Assembly: GCA_937907055.1 (NCBI GenBank)
Contig: CALCTW010000111.1
Location: forward strand, 1-20,944
DNA length: 20,944 bases
Origin: an uncultured Clostridia bacterium
GTDB lineage: Bacteria > Bacillota > Clostridia > Christensenellales > Aristaeellaceae
Direction of reading: 5' to 3'
A program made the translations under genes and the position numbers. Shown one piece after another: positions 14,968-20,944 of the stretch (its first letter is position 1; each line of letters starts with the position of its first letter). The notes beneath the pieces were generated by a model. That model was not told where the DNA came from. It made no database searches and worked only from the letters and a program-made list of their open reading frames with translations.

Positions 14968-14981
14968 TAAAAACGCTTGCA
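14968..14981. promoter_or_regulatory. LacI/CcpA-type operator-like site 3 overlapping the -35 box
   Basis: Read on the minus strand, TGCAAGCGTTTTTA matches the cre consensus at 12 of 14 positions. It overlaps the TTGCAA -35 box of the transporter promoter, so a bound LacI-family protein would be expected to repress. Confidence 0.55.
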
Positions 14982-15005
14982 AAAAATGATCGATAATGGT
15001 ATTAT
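14977..15005 (+). promoter_or_regulatory. Promoter of the sugar ABC transporter operon
   Basis: TTGCAA (14977-14982) and TATTAT (15000-15005) with a 17-nt spacer, about 65 nt upstream of the binding-protein start codon, in an AT-rich stretch. Confidence 0.75.
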
Positions 15006-15069
15006 TGGCACATAATTGCCTCAGAGATACAAAATATCCTTGAGAGCAAAATTTGTAGGAGGTAACCCC

Positions 15070-16425
15070 ATGAAGAAACTGGTCGCTCTTCTGATGGCTG
15101 CCGTGATGCTCTTCGCTTGCATGAGCTTCGCTATGGCCGACGAACAGATCACCCTGAACGTTTGGTCCTTCACCAACGAACTGCAGGGCATGATCGAAAA
15201 GTACTATGCTCCCAACCATCCCGAAATCAATTTCGTGTATCAGATCTACCCCACCGATGGTGGTGAGTACACCTCCAAGGTGGACGCTATGATGTCCACC
15301 GCGGGTGCTTCTGAAGAAGCTCCCGACGTCTTCACCCTGGAAGCTGCTTTCGTTAAGAAGTATGTGCAGACCGACTGGACTGCCGACCTCAAGGACGTTG
15401 GCTTCACCGATGAAGAATTCGCTCCCGCTATCCCCGTGATGCTGCAGATCGGCCAGAACGACAAGGGCGTTCAGAAGGGCCTGTCCTGGCAGTCCACCCC
15501 CGGTGTTGTTATGTATCGTGCCGACCTGGCCGAACAGTACCTGGGCGTGACCTCTCCCGAAGAATTCCAGGCCAAGGTTGCTGACTGGGATCTGTTCATG
15601 GAGACCGCTGCTGAAATCAACGAAGCTTCTGAAGGCGCTGTCAAGATGGTCATCGGTGCCGGTGACATCTGGAACGCTTATCAGTACAACCGCAGCGAGG
15701 GCTGGGTTGTCGATGGCAAGCTCGTGATCGACGACGAACTGTATGACTACCTCGACATCTGCAAGCAGCTGGAAGAAGATGACCTGTCCTGGAAGGGCGG
15801 TTCCTGGTCTGAGACCTGGTTCGCCGGTATGAAGGGTCAGCTGCCCACTCTGTGCTACTTCCTGCCCACCTGGGGTCTGCATTACACCCTGAAGCCCCAC
15901 TGCGGCGAAGGCACCGATGATACCATGGATGATGCAACTCTGAAGGCCACCTGCGAAGCCAACGGCGGTACCTATGGTAACTGGCGTCTGGTCGCTGGTC
16001 CTGTCGGTTACAGCTGGGGCGGCACCTGGGTTGGCGCTAACGCTGCCAAGGTTGCTTCCGCTGATGATGCCAAGAAGGCTGCCATCAAGGATCTGCTCTA
16101 CTTCTTCACCCTGGATGTTGACTTCCTGTACACCTATGCCAAGGAATCCGGCGACTTCGTTGGTAACAACGACGTCGTTGCCAAGGTTGTTGCTGAGAAC
16201 ATCCCCAACCCCTTCCTGGGCGGTCAGGATCACTATGCTATCTTTGCTGAAGCTGCCAACCTGGCGAACGGCTCTCTGATGACCGAATACGACGAGACCA
16301 TCAACTCCCTGTGGGACAACAACGTCACCACCCCCTATGCTAAGGGTGAGATGGAACTCGACGCTTGCATCGAGCAGTTCAAGGCCGCTGTTGCTGCTGC
16401 TTTCACCAACATCACTGTTGACTAA
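15070..16425 (+). CDS. Carbohydrate ABC transporter substrate-binding protein (CUT1 type)
   Basis: Extracytoplasmic binding protein that would capture an oligosaccharide or related solute and deliver it to the two permeases encoded next. The 451-residue protein starts MKKLVALLMAAVMLF, a typical signal peptide. Cleavage by signal peptidase I after AMA (23) is plausible; Cys17 in LFAC also fits a relaxed lipobox, so lipid anchoring is possible. The mature part begins ITLNVWSFTNELQGMIEKYY, as in SBP_bac_1-type proteins, and contains many aromatic residues (WSETWFAGM, YSWGGTWVG) suited to sugar stacking. The ATG at 15070 has a strong AGGAGGT site at 15057-15063; a longer frame from an upstream TTG would remove that site and the signal peptide. 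Codon use is strongly biased (many GCT, GTT, CTG, ATC), unlike the minus-strand neighbours, suggesting high expression. The substrate cannot be deduced. Confidence 0.92.
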   Translation: MKKLVALLMAAVMLFACMSFAMADEQITLNVWSFTNELQGMIEKYYAPNHPEINFVYQIYPTDGGEYTSKVDAMMSTAGASEEAPDVFTLEAAFVKKYVQTDWTADLKDVGFTDEEFAPAIPVMLQIGQNDKGVQKGLSWQSTPGVVMYRADLAEQYLGVTSPEEFQAKVADWDLFMETAAEINEASEGAVKMVIGAGDIWNAYQYNRSEGWVVDGKLVIDDELYDYLDICKQLEEDDLSWKGGSWSETWFAGMKGQLPTLCYFLPTWGLHYTLKPHCGEGTDDTMDDATLKATCEANGGTYGNWRLVAGPVGYSWGGTWVGANAAKVASADDAKKAAIKDLLYFFTLDVDFLYTYAKESGDFVGNNDVVAKVVAENIPNPFLGGQDHYAIFAEAANLANGSLMTEYDETINSLWDNNVTTPYAKGEMELDACIEQFKAAVAAAFTNITVD

Positions 16426-16457
16426 TCAGCAAACAGGCTTAGTAACTAAGTAATTGT

Positions 16458-16493
16458 GGGGGCTGTCTCTGCCATGAGGCAGAGACAGCCCCC
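16458..16493 (+). terminator. Large hairpin between binding-protein and permease genes (partial terminator or mRNA stabiliser)
   Basis: A perfect 16-bp stem (16458-16473 with 16478-16493) closes a 4-nt ATGA loop, starting 32 nt after the stop codon. It is followed only by CTTTC, a poor U-tract, so it is more likely an attenuator or a 3' stabilising structure that raises binding-protein mRNA over permease mRNA than a full stop. Confidence 0.8.
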
Positions 16494-16511
16494 CTTTCAT
16501 TCCCGGCATAC

Positions 16512-16530
16512 CCACCCCGTTGCGGGGTGG
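16512..16530 (+). other. Second small hairpin just upstream of the permease 1 ribosome-binding site
   Basis: CCACCCCG (16512-16519) pairs with CGGGGTGG (16523-16530) around a TTG loop, ending about 13 nt before the GGTGGTGGAG ribosome-binding region. No T-tract follows. It may limit processing or influence translation initiation. Confidence 0.5.
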
Positions 16531-16555
16531 TAACATCTTTCAAGGTGGTGGAGAT

Positions 16556-17542
16556 ATGCAGAATACCGTAAATCCGGCTAAGGTGAAAAAAGGCAGGATC
16601 GATTACAGTAAGTACGGCTATTTCTTTATTGCCCCGTTCTTCATTGTATTCCTGATCTTCTCTTTCTATCCGATCCTCTACACGTTCTATACCGCGACGA
16701 CAGACGCCGTGGGTTTGGAGCATCGTCTTGACAACAACTTCGTTGGTGTCTTCACGAACTTCGCTCAGTTCTTCGATTCTACTTCTACAACATTCTCCAA
16801 GTTCTGGGGCTCCTTTGGTAACACGGTTATCATGTGGCTCTTCAACTTCATTCCTCAGATCGGTATCGCTCTGGTTCTGGCCAGCTGGTTTACGGATACC
16901 CGTCTGAACCTGAAGTTCCAGGGTGGCTTCAAGGTTATGATCTTCATGCCGAATATCATCACCGCCGCCACGATCGGTATGCTCTTCTTCTCTCTGTTCA
17001 GTTATCCCGTGGCTCCTGTCAACACCATTATGCAGAGCCTCGGTGTTATCAATCAGCCGTTCGAGTTCTTCCGTTCTGTTGAATGGTCTCGCGGTATCAT
17101 TTCCTTCATCCAGTGGTGGATGTGGTGCGGCAATACCATGATCATCATGATCGCCGGTATTTCCGGTATCAATCCCTCCCTGTTTGAAGCTGCTCTGGTG
17201 GACGGCTGCTCTTCCCGTCAGACTTTCTGGAAGATCACCCTGCCGCTCATCAAGCCCATCCTTCTGTACAATCTGGTCACCAGCCTCGTCGGTGGTATGA
17301 CCATGTTCGATATCCCCCATCTGATGACTCAGGGCAATCCCATCCAGAACGGTCTGGAAACCACCAATACCGTTGCCCGTTTCATCTATACGCAGGGCTT
17401 CTCCGGCAGCTATAACTTCAATACCGCTTCCGCTGCCTCTGTCGTATTGTTCATCATCATCGTTATTTGCTCCGTCCTTCTGTCTGTCATTATGAAGGAT
17501 CGCGATGTAAAGCCCGGTAAGGGAAGGAGGAACGGCAAATGA
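16556..17542 (+). CDS. Carbohydrate ABC transporter permease 1 (MalF/UgpA-like)
   Basis: Inner-membrane permease of a CUT1-type sugar importer. The 328-residue protein has about six hydrophobic segments, the first at about 21-44 (YFFIAPFFIVFLIFSFYPIL). The EAA loop that docks the ATPase is clear: EAALVDGCSSRQTFWKITLP (211-230). Start chosen at the ATG at 16556, with GGTGGAG just before it; a TTG-initiated frame 36 nt upstream would run through the small hairpin. The stop overlaps the permease 2 start by 4 nt (ATGA), so translation of the pair is coupled. No ATP-binding subunit is encoded nearby; such importers often share an MsmX/MsmK-type ATPase encoded elsewhere. Confidence 0.93.
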   Translation: MQNTVNPAKVKKGRIDYSKYGYFFIAPFFIVFLIFSFYPILYTFYTATTDAVGLEHRLDNNFVGVFTNFAQFFDSTSTTFSKFWGSFGNTVIMWLFNFIPQIGIALVLASWFTDTRLNLKFQGGFKVMIFMPNIITAATIGMLFFSLFSYPVAPVNTIMQSLGVINQPFEFFRSVEWSRGIISFIQWWMWCGNTMIIMIAGISGINPSLFEAALVDGCSSRQTFWKITLPLIKPILLYNLVTSLVGGMTMFDIPHLMTQGNPIQNGLETTNTVARFIYTQGFSGSYNFNTASAASVVLFIIIVICSVLLSVIMKDRDVKPGKGRRNGK

Positions 17543-19026
17543 AAAAGTTACCGAAGATCGCTGTTCTGATCGTTCTCGTACTTTCTATCGCCTCGTTGTT
17601 CCTCCCCATCGTCACCTTCTCTGATAACTCCGCGGCTTCCATGGATGCCGATATCACCAAGCAGGAAGAACGTCTTGCTTCCGCACAGGACAAACTGAAT
17701 CGCTGGATCGAAGGCGGCAAGAAGTCCGAGGCTGATATCGAAAAGCAGAAGGCTCAGGTTCAGAAAGAACAGGATAAGCTGGACGCGCTGATCGCGGAAA
17801 AGGAAGCCGCCAACACTGAGACCGGTGCCGGTCTGCAGTACAGCATGCTGCCCATCGTTCAGTTCCCTGAGGATATCAAGCTGAATCAGGCTCATGTCAA
17901 CCAGAATCAGGGTTATTATCCTGTTGACCAGACCTCTTACTATGTCTGTGTTTATGTAAGCGCCGGTCTGCTGGTGCTGGCTCTGCTGTTCAACATCCTC
18001 AGCGGCAACAAGCTGGTCAGCGTGTTCTATACACTGGGCACCTTCGCCACGCTGGGCGCGATCCTTACCACTGTGTACAGCGTTCTGCGCGTGCTGTCCT
18101 ATCCTGTCGCGCTGCCTTACGGCAATGCTCAGCCGATCGTGCCCGTTATGCTGGCCGTTCTGCTGCTGCCCGTTATCGCGTTCGCGATTCAGGTTACCAC
18201 CGTTCGTAATTCCAAGCGCAGCATGATCTATGTGTTCTGCATCCTGCTGAGCATTATGGCGCTGCTGCCCTTCTGGATCATGATCGTTAACGCGACCCGC
18301 TCCTCCGCGGAGATCCAGGCCAGCGTCAGCCTCATCCCCAGCCACTTCCTTGAGCGTAACTGGGGCGTTCTGCAGAGCAAGAACTTCAATATCTGGGTCG
18401 GCTTCCTGAACAGCGCTATCATCGCTTTCGGCAGCACGATCCTGGGTGTTCTTTTCTCTGCTCTGACCGCTTATGGTTTCAAGGTCTACAACTTCAAGGG
18501 CAACAAGTTCCTGTGGGCCGTCGTTATGGCGATCATCATGATCCCCGGTCAGATCACCGGTACCGGCTTCTACATGTTCATGTTCCAGTTGGGTCTGACC
18601 AACAGCTATATCCCGCTTATCATTCCTGCCATCGCTTCCGCGAGCACCGTCTTCTTCTTCCGTCAGTATCTGGAAGCTAACTTCCAGGTGTCTCTGGTCG
18701 AAGCCGGTCGTATCGACGGCGCGGGCGAGCTCCACATCTTCTGGAAGGTCGTTCTTCCCATCATGGTCCCCGCCATGTGCACCATGGGTATCATGGCCGT
18801 GATCGGCAGCTGGAACAACTACCTCACCCCCTTGATGTTGCTCTCCAAGGCTGAAATGAAGACCCTGCCTATGATGGTTAAGGAGCTGCGCGGCGATATC
18901 TATCGTACCGAATACGGCTCCATCTACCTCGGCCTCACCCTGACCGCGATGCCTCTGCTGATCGTGTACTTCTCTCTGAGCAAGTACATCATCGCCGGTG
19001 TTGCTCTGGGCGGTGTCAAGGAGTAA
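17539..19026 (+). CDS. Carbohydrate ABC transporter permease 2 (MalG-like) with an N-terminal membrane/coiled-coil extension
   Basis: Second permease of the importer, 495 residues against the usual 270-300. The canonical MalG-type core is residues about 226-495: first core helix SMIYVFCILLSIMALLPFW, the NWGVL and GFLNSAIIAF segments, and the EAA loop EAGRIDGAGELHIFWKVVLP (388-407). Before it lies an extra module: a signal-anchor helix (about 7-26), a charged helical-hairpin region (about 36-92) with two helices split by EGGKKS, a short linker with YSMLPIVQFPEDIKLN, and three more hydrophobic segments (about 134-154, 158-182, 199-221). With a lysine-rich cytoplasmic N-terminus, residues 27-133 should be extracytoplasmic, and the topology re-enters the core correctly. 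The ATG overlaps the permease 1 stop; an AAGGGAAGGAGG site lies upstream. The extension's function is unknown. Confidence 0.92.
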   Translation: MKKLPKIAVLIVLVLSIASLFLPIVTFSDNSAASMDADITKQEERLASAQDKLNRWIEGGKKSEADIEKQKAQVQKEQDKLDALIAEKEAANTETGAGLQYSMLPIVQFPEDIKLNQAHVNQNQGYYPVDQTSYYVCVYVSAGLLVLALLFNILSGNKLVSVFYTLGTFATLGAILTTVYSVLRVLSYPVALPYGNAQPIVPVMLAVLLLPVIAFAIQVTTVRNSKRSMIYVFCILLSIMALLPFWIMIVNATRSSAEIQASVSLIPSHFLERNWGVLQSKNFNIWVGFLNSAIIAFGSTILGVLFSALTAYGFKVYNFKGNKFLWAVVMAIIMIPGQITGTGFYMFMFQLGLTNSYIPLIIPAIASASTVFFFRQYLEANFQVSLVEAGRIDGAGELHIFWKVVLPIMVPAMCTMGIMAVIGSWNNYLTPLMLLSKAEMKTLPMMVKELRGDIYRTEYGSIYLGLTLTAMPLLIVYFSLSKYIIAGVALGGVKE

Positions 19027-19040
19027 CTTCATTACATTTC

Positions 19041-19076
19041 GGCATCCTTCCTGTTGAAGGGAGGATGCCTTTTGTT
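19041..19076 (+). terminator. Rho-independent terminator of the sugar ABC operon
   Basis: An 11-bp stem (19041-19051 with 19059-19069, one G-T pair) around a 7-nt loop is followed by TTTTGTT, 14 nt after the permease 2 stop. Confidence 0.88.
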
Positions 19077-19083
19077 ATATAAT
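19054..19083 (+). promoter_or_regulatory. Promoter of the small lipoprotein gene, overlapping the preceding terminator
   Basis: TTGAAG (19054-19059) lies mainly in the terminator loop, and TATAAT (19078-19083) directly follows the T-tract, with an 18-nt spacer. The start point would be near 19090, leaving a leader of about 40 nt. Confidence 0.65.
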
Positions 19084-19131
19084 AGGGTCGTAACGGCATA
19101 GCAGCCTCAGATTACAAAAAGGAGTATCCCT

Positions 19132-19719
19132 ATGAAAAGAATCGTTTCTCTTCTTCTTTTGCTTGTTCTTGCGGTCTCCCTGACCGCCTGTACTGATTCC
19201 GCCGGGAAAGACAGCAAAACGAATACGCCCGTAACCGCCGGAGAGGCAGAGCCTTTCTCGATCCGTAATAATGTCACCTGGGGGATGACACGCAAACAGG
19301 TCGAGACCGCCGAGGCTGAAAGCAATATGTCAAAGAATGAGGGCGTCTTCAATGAGCATTGGCGTGCTCTGGCTTATTATCCCGCGCCGGTCGAGATCGG
19401 CTATGTATTCCAGCTTCTCTATATGTTCGGTGATGAAAAACTGTCTTCTATCATTTATGACAGCGGATCGGATGTCGGCGCGAATGAGTATACCGATATG
19501 ATCAAGGCAATGAATGATATTTACGGCGCTGAAAGAACGCCGGAGACAGCGGAGGTCTTGAAGGTACTGGACGAGATGCTGCCCGGCATGTATAACGCCT
19601 CCAATGTTGTGGATGCCTGCGCTTGGAAGTATGGCACGGATACGGACATCTATATGTTCAAGTATCAAAAAGACATGTTCATCATCATGTATGTGAATTC
19701 TGCTGTATTTGCTGAATGA
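19132..19719 (+). CDS. Small secreted lipoprotein of unknown function
   Basis: A 195-residue protein with a clear lipoprotein signal: positively charged MKR, a Leu-rich core and the lipobox LTAC with Cys20, so it should be anchored on the outer face of the membrane. A Ser/Thr-rich linker follows, then a globular part beginning FSIRNNVTWGMTRKQVETAE. The WGM-(T/S)-(R/K)-x-(Q/E)-V pattern recalls small lipoproteins of clostridial gut bacteria, but I know no function for them. The rest is mixed alpha/beta in appearance, with no catalytic motif seen. The ATG at 19132 follows an AAAAAGGAG site. It has its own promoter, and the MFS gene starts 37 nt after its stop, so the two are probably co-transcribed. 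Confidence 0.85.
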   Translation: MKRIVSLLLLLVLAVSLTACTDSAGKDSKTNTPVTAGEAEPFSIRNNVTWGMTRKQVETAEAESNMSKNEGVFNEHWRALAYYPAPVEIGYVFQLLYMFGDEKLSSIIYDSGSDVGANEYTDMIKAMNDIYGAERTPETAEVLKVLDEMLPGMYNASNVVDACAWKYGTDTDIYMFKYQKDMFIIMYVNSAVFAE

Positions 19720-19756
19720 TCGATCCAACAGTGTAAAGAATTCGGAGGAAAACAAG

Positions 19757-20944
19757 ATGTCCGCAGCCGCGAAGACCGCGAACGGTCTCAAACTGAATTA
19801 TAAGCGTACCTGTCAGATCGGCTTTGCCTTCTTTGGCATCCTGCTGCTGTGGCAGGTGTATGACAGCTGGTGCCCCACCTTCCTGACGGATATTTTTGCC
19901 CAGTACCTGTACGGCATGAACAGCGCCGCGCTGAAGGCCTGCGACGAAATGGATAAGATCCTGCGTGTGCAGTGGCTGGTCGGTATCGTGATGGCCTGTG
20001 ATAATCTCGCGGCGCTGGTGCTGCTGCCGGTCTTCGGCCGCCTGAGCGATAAAACACACACCCGCATCGGCAAGCGTATGCCCTACATCCTCACCGGCAC
20101 CGTTGTCGCGGCGCTGGCCTTCCCGTTCATCCCGCTTCTGTTCCACATGAACAATATCGCCGGCATGGTGTGCATGATGGCCGTTGTACTGCTGTTCATG
20201 ATGATGTACCGCAATCCCGCGGTCGCCCTGATGCCGGATATCACGCCCAAGCCGCTGCGCGCCAAGGCCAATGGCGTCATCAATATCATGGGCTATTTCG
20301 GCGGCGCTTTCGCGACCGTGCTGGGCATCTTCCTCAAGCTTTCCGATTATATCAATGCTGAATCAGCGGACCGCAAGCTGATGATCATTGAGATCCCCTT
20401 CATTGTGGCTTCTGTGCTGATGGTCATTTCCGCCTTCGTACTCTTTGCCAAGATCCGTGAAAACGATCTTGCGGAGCAGCTGAAGGATGAAATGGCGCAG
20501 GGCGAAAAGATGGCCGAGGTGGCGGACGCCGTCACGGACGAAGGCCCCATGAGCCGCAAGAACCGCAATATGCTGCTGGCCATCCTGGGCGCTGAATTCC
20601 TCTGGTTTATGGCGGATAATGCCATCGCCACCTATATCGGCAACTACGTCATTTATTATCTGGAGGCGTCCTCTTCCTCTACCATGGTCCTCACCATCCT
20701 CGGCGGTCTCGCGTCTGTGATCGGCTTTGCCATCGCGGGTATCATCGCGGATAAGGTGGGCCGCAAGCGTACAGTCACTGCCGGTCTTCTCGTATCGCTG
20801 GCCGGTCTTGTGCTCATGTGCTTCATTGCCCGCAGCAATACCAGCACCATCAGCGCGGAAGGCATCGAGTATCACGCTTTCCCCGCAGCGCTCTACGCGG
20901 TGTGGGCGCTCAAGGGCTTCGGCATGGCGCTGGTGCACAACTGC
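19757..20944 (+). CDS. MFS transporter, SLC45/SUC-like sugar permease family (partial)
   Basis: Membrane transporter predicted to move a sugar or glycoside, probably with a cation. 396 codons are present; the frame is open to the right edge, so the C-terminus is missing. Family signs: the loop 2-3 motif GRLSDKTHTRIGKRMPY (94-110), the signature stretch YRNPAVALMPDITPKPLRAKA (151-171) followed by NIMGYFGG, a charged central cytoplasmic loop (about 232-268), and ADKVGRKR (331-338) as the second-half repeat of the loop motif. Several hydrophobic spans are visible (about 20-38, 72-92, 110-128, 135-150, 175-193, 212-230, 272-300, 308-330, 340-357). The ATG at 19757 has a GGAGG site 8 nt upstream. 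It follows the lipoprotein gene closely. The substrate is not deducible; association with the upstream ABC importer is only by proximity. Confidence 0.88.
   Translation, partial: MSAAAKTANGLKLNYKRTCQIGFAFFGILLLWQVYDSWCPTFLTDIFAQYLYGMNSAALKACDEMDKILRVQWLVGIVMACDNLAALVLLPVFGRLSDKTHTRIGKRMPYILTGTVVAALAFPFIPLLFHMNNIAGMVCMMAVVLLFMMMYRNPAVALMPDITPKPLRAKANGVINIMGYFGGAFATVLGIFLKLSDYINAESADRKLMIIEIPFIVASVLMVISAFVLFAKIRENDLAEQLKDEMAQGEKMAEVADAVTDEGPMSRKNRNMLLAILGAEFLWFMADNAIATYIGNYVIYYLEASSSSTMVLTILGGLASVIGFAIAGIIADKVGRKRTVTAGLLVSLAGLVLMCFIARSNTSTISAEGIEYHAFPAALYAVWALKGFGMALVHNC

Noticed and set aside
14791..14999. A 9-bp inverted pair (CCATTATCG at 14791 and CGATAATGG at 14991) considered as a long-range operator or attachment-like repeat
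   Set aside because: One 9-bp match is expected by chance in a region of this size, the flanks do not extend it, and no recombinase is nearby.
14824..16233. A 469-codon open frame antisense to the binding protein
   Set aside because: The plus strand has promoter, ribosome-binding site, signal peptide and codon bias of a real binding protein; the antisense frame has none of these.
17548..19032. A 494-codon open frame antisense to permease 2
   Set aside because: It mirrors the permease reading frame, is extremely rich in His, Asp, Gln and Gly, and lacks a ribosome-binding site. The plus-strand permease has the EAA motif and coupled start.

Overview
The window looks like a piece of a Bacillota (class Clostridia) chromosome, moderately GC-rich and probably from an anaerobic gut or rumen lineage. 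The support is the gene content: an anaerobic ribonucleotide reductase with its radical-SAM activase, the Firmicutes phoH-pgpH-ybeY-cdd-era gene order, a T-box leader in front of pheST, strong Shine-Dalgarno sequences and sigma-A type promoters. The genus cannot be fixed from the sequence alone. No tRNA, rRNA, CRISPR array, transposase or prophage gene was seen.

Layout: (1) 1-1419, minus strand: nrdG and the 5' part of nrdD (runs off the left edge), with an NrdR-like operator and a good promoter between them. (2) 1481-3023, plus strand: a monocistronic PepC/bleomycin-hydrolase-type aminopeptidase with its own promoter and a strong terminator. (3) 3081-9169, minus strand: the housekeeping operon phoH - pgpH - ybeY::cdd - era, with promoter and terminator. 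YbeY (16S rRNA maturation nuclease) and cytidine deaminase are fused into one reading frame, and the c-di-AMP phosphodiesterase PgpH carries a C-terminal low-complexity tail of about 317 residues. (4) 9253-14314, minus strand: a phenylalanine T-box leader controls pheS - pheT - murG and a 62-codon ORF, all tightly spaced or overlapping, ended by a terminator. A lipid II synthesis gene thus appears to sit under tRNA-Phe control. (5) 14315-15005: a long divergent intergenic region with no convincing gene. Its right part holds three LacI/CcpA-type operator-like palindromes and a promoter. (6) 15070-19076, plus strand: a CUT1-type carbohydrate ABC importer: binding protein, a large hairpin, permease 1 and permease 2, with no ATPase gene. 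Permease 2 has an unusual N-terminal extension of about 225 residues containing a predicted extracytoplasmic helical hairpin and extra membrane segments. (7) 19054-20944, plus strand: a small lipoprotein gene whose promoter overlaps the preceding terminator, then the 5' part of an SLC45/SUC-like MFS sugar transporter that runs off the right edge.

Functionally the minus-strand blocks are core information processing, rRNA maturation and envelope genes. The right-hand plus-strand block is a carbohydrate-uptake module that looks catabolite- or sugar-regulated. No wholly new multi-gene system is evident. The most distinctive items are the YbeY-Cdd fusion, the elaborated MalG-type permease, the PgpH tail and the pheST-murG-orf62 transcription unit.
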